Source: Pelomonas lactea (lineage in GTDB: Bacteria; Pseudomonadota; Gammaproteobacteria; Burkholderiales; Burkholderiaceae_C). From it: a stretch of 64,000 nucleotides of DNA. The stretch is from the NCBI RefSeq assembly GCF_043555885.1, contig NZ_JBIGHX010000004.1, positions 444,187 through 508,186 on the forward strand, read 5' to 3'. Both the position numbers and the translations under genes were made by a program. Under the pieces are notes generated by a model. The model was not told the DNA's origin and made no database searches. It was given only the letters and a program-made list of their open reading frames with translations. Below, piece after piece: positions 63,231 to 64,000 of this stretch (position 1 is its first letter; every line of letters starts with the position of its first letter).

Positions 63231-63752
63231 ATGCCTGCACTTCACCTGACCCCGCCCACGCCCGATTGCGCCGACGAACTGCTGCGCTTCGAGACCGACA
63301 ACCGCGCGTTCTTCGAGGCCCGCATCAACTCGCGGCCGCCCGGCTACTACTCGCCCGACGGCGTGCGCGCCGCCATCGCGCTGGCCGAGCGGGAGGCCGC
63401 CGAGGACAAGGCCTACCAGTTCCTCGTGCGCACCGCGGCCGGCGAGCTGGTGGGGCGCGTGAACCTCGCCGGCGTGAAGCGCAAGCACTTCCAGATGGCC
63501 GACCTGGGCTACCGCATCGCCGAGTCGGCGGGCGGCCAGGGCTATGCCAGCGAGGCGGTGCGGCTGGTGCTGCTGCGCGCCTTCGGCGAGCTGGGGCTGG
63601 TGAGGATCGAGGCCAACGCGCGCGTCGGCAACGAGGGCTCGGTCAAGGTGCTGCTGCGCAACGGCTTCCGCGAGTTCGGCCGCTCCACGCAGAGCTTCGA
63701 ACTGGGCGGCGTGTGGCACGACCGCCTGCATTTCGAGCGCCGCGCCGGCTGA
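63231..63752 (+). CDS. GNAT family N-acetyltransferase (RimJ/RimL type)
   Basis: The 173-aa protein carries the GNAT fold. The first strand is PALHLTPPTPDCADELLRFET; motif A reads ADLGYRIAESAGGQGYASEAVRLVLLRAF, the acetyl-CoA loop being AGGQGYAS; and motif B is NEGSVKVLLRNGFREFG. It belongs with RimJ/RimL-like enzymes that acetylate N-termini or small molecules; the substrate is unknown. TCAAAT ending 9 nt before the ATG may be the -10 box. It follows the pectinesterase by 37 bp and precedes the transposase fragment. Confidence 0.9.
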   Translation: MPALHLTPPTPDCADELLRFETDNRAFFEARINSRPPGYYSPDGVRAAIALAEREAAEDKAYQFLVRTAAGELVGRVNLAGVKRKHFQMADLGYRIAESAGGQGYASEAVRLVLLRAFGELGLVRIEANARVGNEGSVKVLLRNGFREFGRSTQSFELGGVWHDRLHFERRAG

Positions 63753-63868
63753 AGGCCGCGCCCGGCGCGGCGCCGTGCGGCCTTCACGCTGAACCAACTG
63801 CTGCCGGAGCCCGCGGCCGGCGCCGGGGTTAGGCACCATGCGTCCTGCCCCCGCGGCCTGATGCATCG

Positions 63869-64000
63869 CTAGCTGTGAAGCGTCAAGAGGTTGTTTCTTG
63901 ACGAGCTGAGTCTTGAGATGGGCGGCACGCCACCAATGCCGCTGTGCGGACGGTGGCAGTTGTAGTGGTGTTGCCAACTCGCCAGCGCGTGAGTTCGCTG
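63869..64000 (-). mobile_element. C-terminal end of an IS481/IS3-type transposase (cut by window edge)
   Basis: Reading the minus strand inward from the right edge gives 43 residues and a TAG stop at 63869-63871. WQHHYNCHRPHSGIGGVPPI, then SRL, then NNLLTLHS, is the hallmark end of rve-core transposases of the IS481 group (usual form WxxxYNxxRPHxxL...P). The catalytic DDE part and the other inverted repeat are outside the window. The terminal inverted repeat should lie between about 63780 and 63868, but I could not define it without the other end. Whether the element is intact is unknown. Confidence 0.85.

Overview
The window is dense, very GC-rich bacterial chromosome, with mostly short gaps and strong G/C third-position bias. 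Gene families and orders point to a betaproteobacterium of the order Burkholderiales, probably the Roseateles/Mitsuaria/Rubrivivax-like group (Sphaerotilaceae/Comamonadaceae). Supporting features are hemH-hslR ahead of grpE-dnaK-dnaJ, an alanine/lysine-rich RpoD N-terminus, a short H-NS-like protein, gloB divergent from a methyltransferase-rnhA pair, and a betaproteobacterial LexA box. The genus is inferred from gene content, not from a marker comparison. Most of the window is core genome. I saw no prophage, CRISPR array, tRNA or rRNA. The only mobile DNA is the 3' end of an IS481/IS3-type transposase at the right edge.

Left third (1-26 kb): an MFS transporter (cut by the window edge) diverges from a radical SAM gene whose start is covered by a LexA box. 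Then come a lipid A phosphoethanolamine transferase, a TPR response regulator, the chaperone block (hemH-hslR, then grpE-dnaK-dnaJ behind a near-consensus sigma-32 promoter), a cyclase-FHA protein, dnaG and rpoD, a large GGDEF-EAL membrane protein, an H-NS-like protein, yggX, argA, a VOC protein and hrpA.

Middle third (26-46 kb): a chemoreceptor; a tandem pair of kinase-HDOD signalling proteins, the first a pseudokinase and the second an intact kinase with GAF; a three-gene envelope operon (DUF4398 lipoprotein, OmpA-like protein, small periplasmic protein); the 4.5S SRP RNA, which is not a protein gene; a SirB2-like protein; a divergent PurM-family protein; a lipoprotein serine hydrolase with a QseBC-like two-component system; the replication/recombination cluster dnaX-ybaB-recR; a MAPEG protein; mltD-gloB and methyltransferase-rnhA.

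Right third (46-64 kb): an amidohydrolase, peptide-binding protein and dcd operon; an alpha/beta hydrolase lipoprotein; a small solute-binding protein; an SRPBCC protein; a cupin / ECF sigma / double-cupin regulatory module ending in a strong terminator; a secreted S46 peptidase; YceI; a lipoprotein with an L,D-transpeptidase-like C-terminus; a DUF1566 protein; a zinc-ribbon membrane protein; a secreted pectinesterase, which suggests contact with plant material; a GNAT acetyltransferase; and the transposase fragment.

Most interesting observations: the cupin-ECF-cupin module, which lacks a recognisable zinc anti-sigma domain; the pseudokinase/kinase HDOD pair; the GGDEF-EAL protein with Lys in place of a catalytic Glu; a family of intergenic repeats present in three copies; several genes with a -10 box directly abutting the start codon; and an SRP RNA whose likely -10 box overlaps the stop codon of the upstream gene. 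None of these is proven to be a new system from sequence alone.
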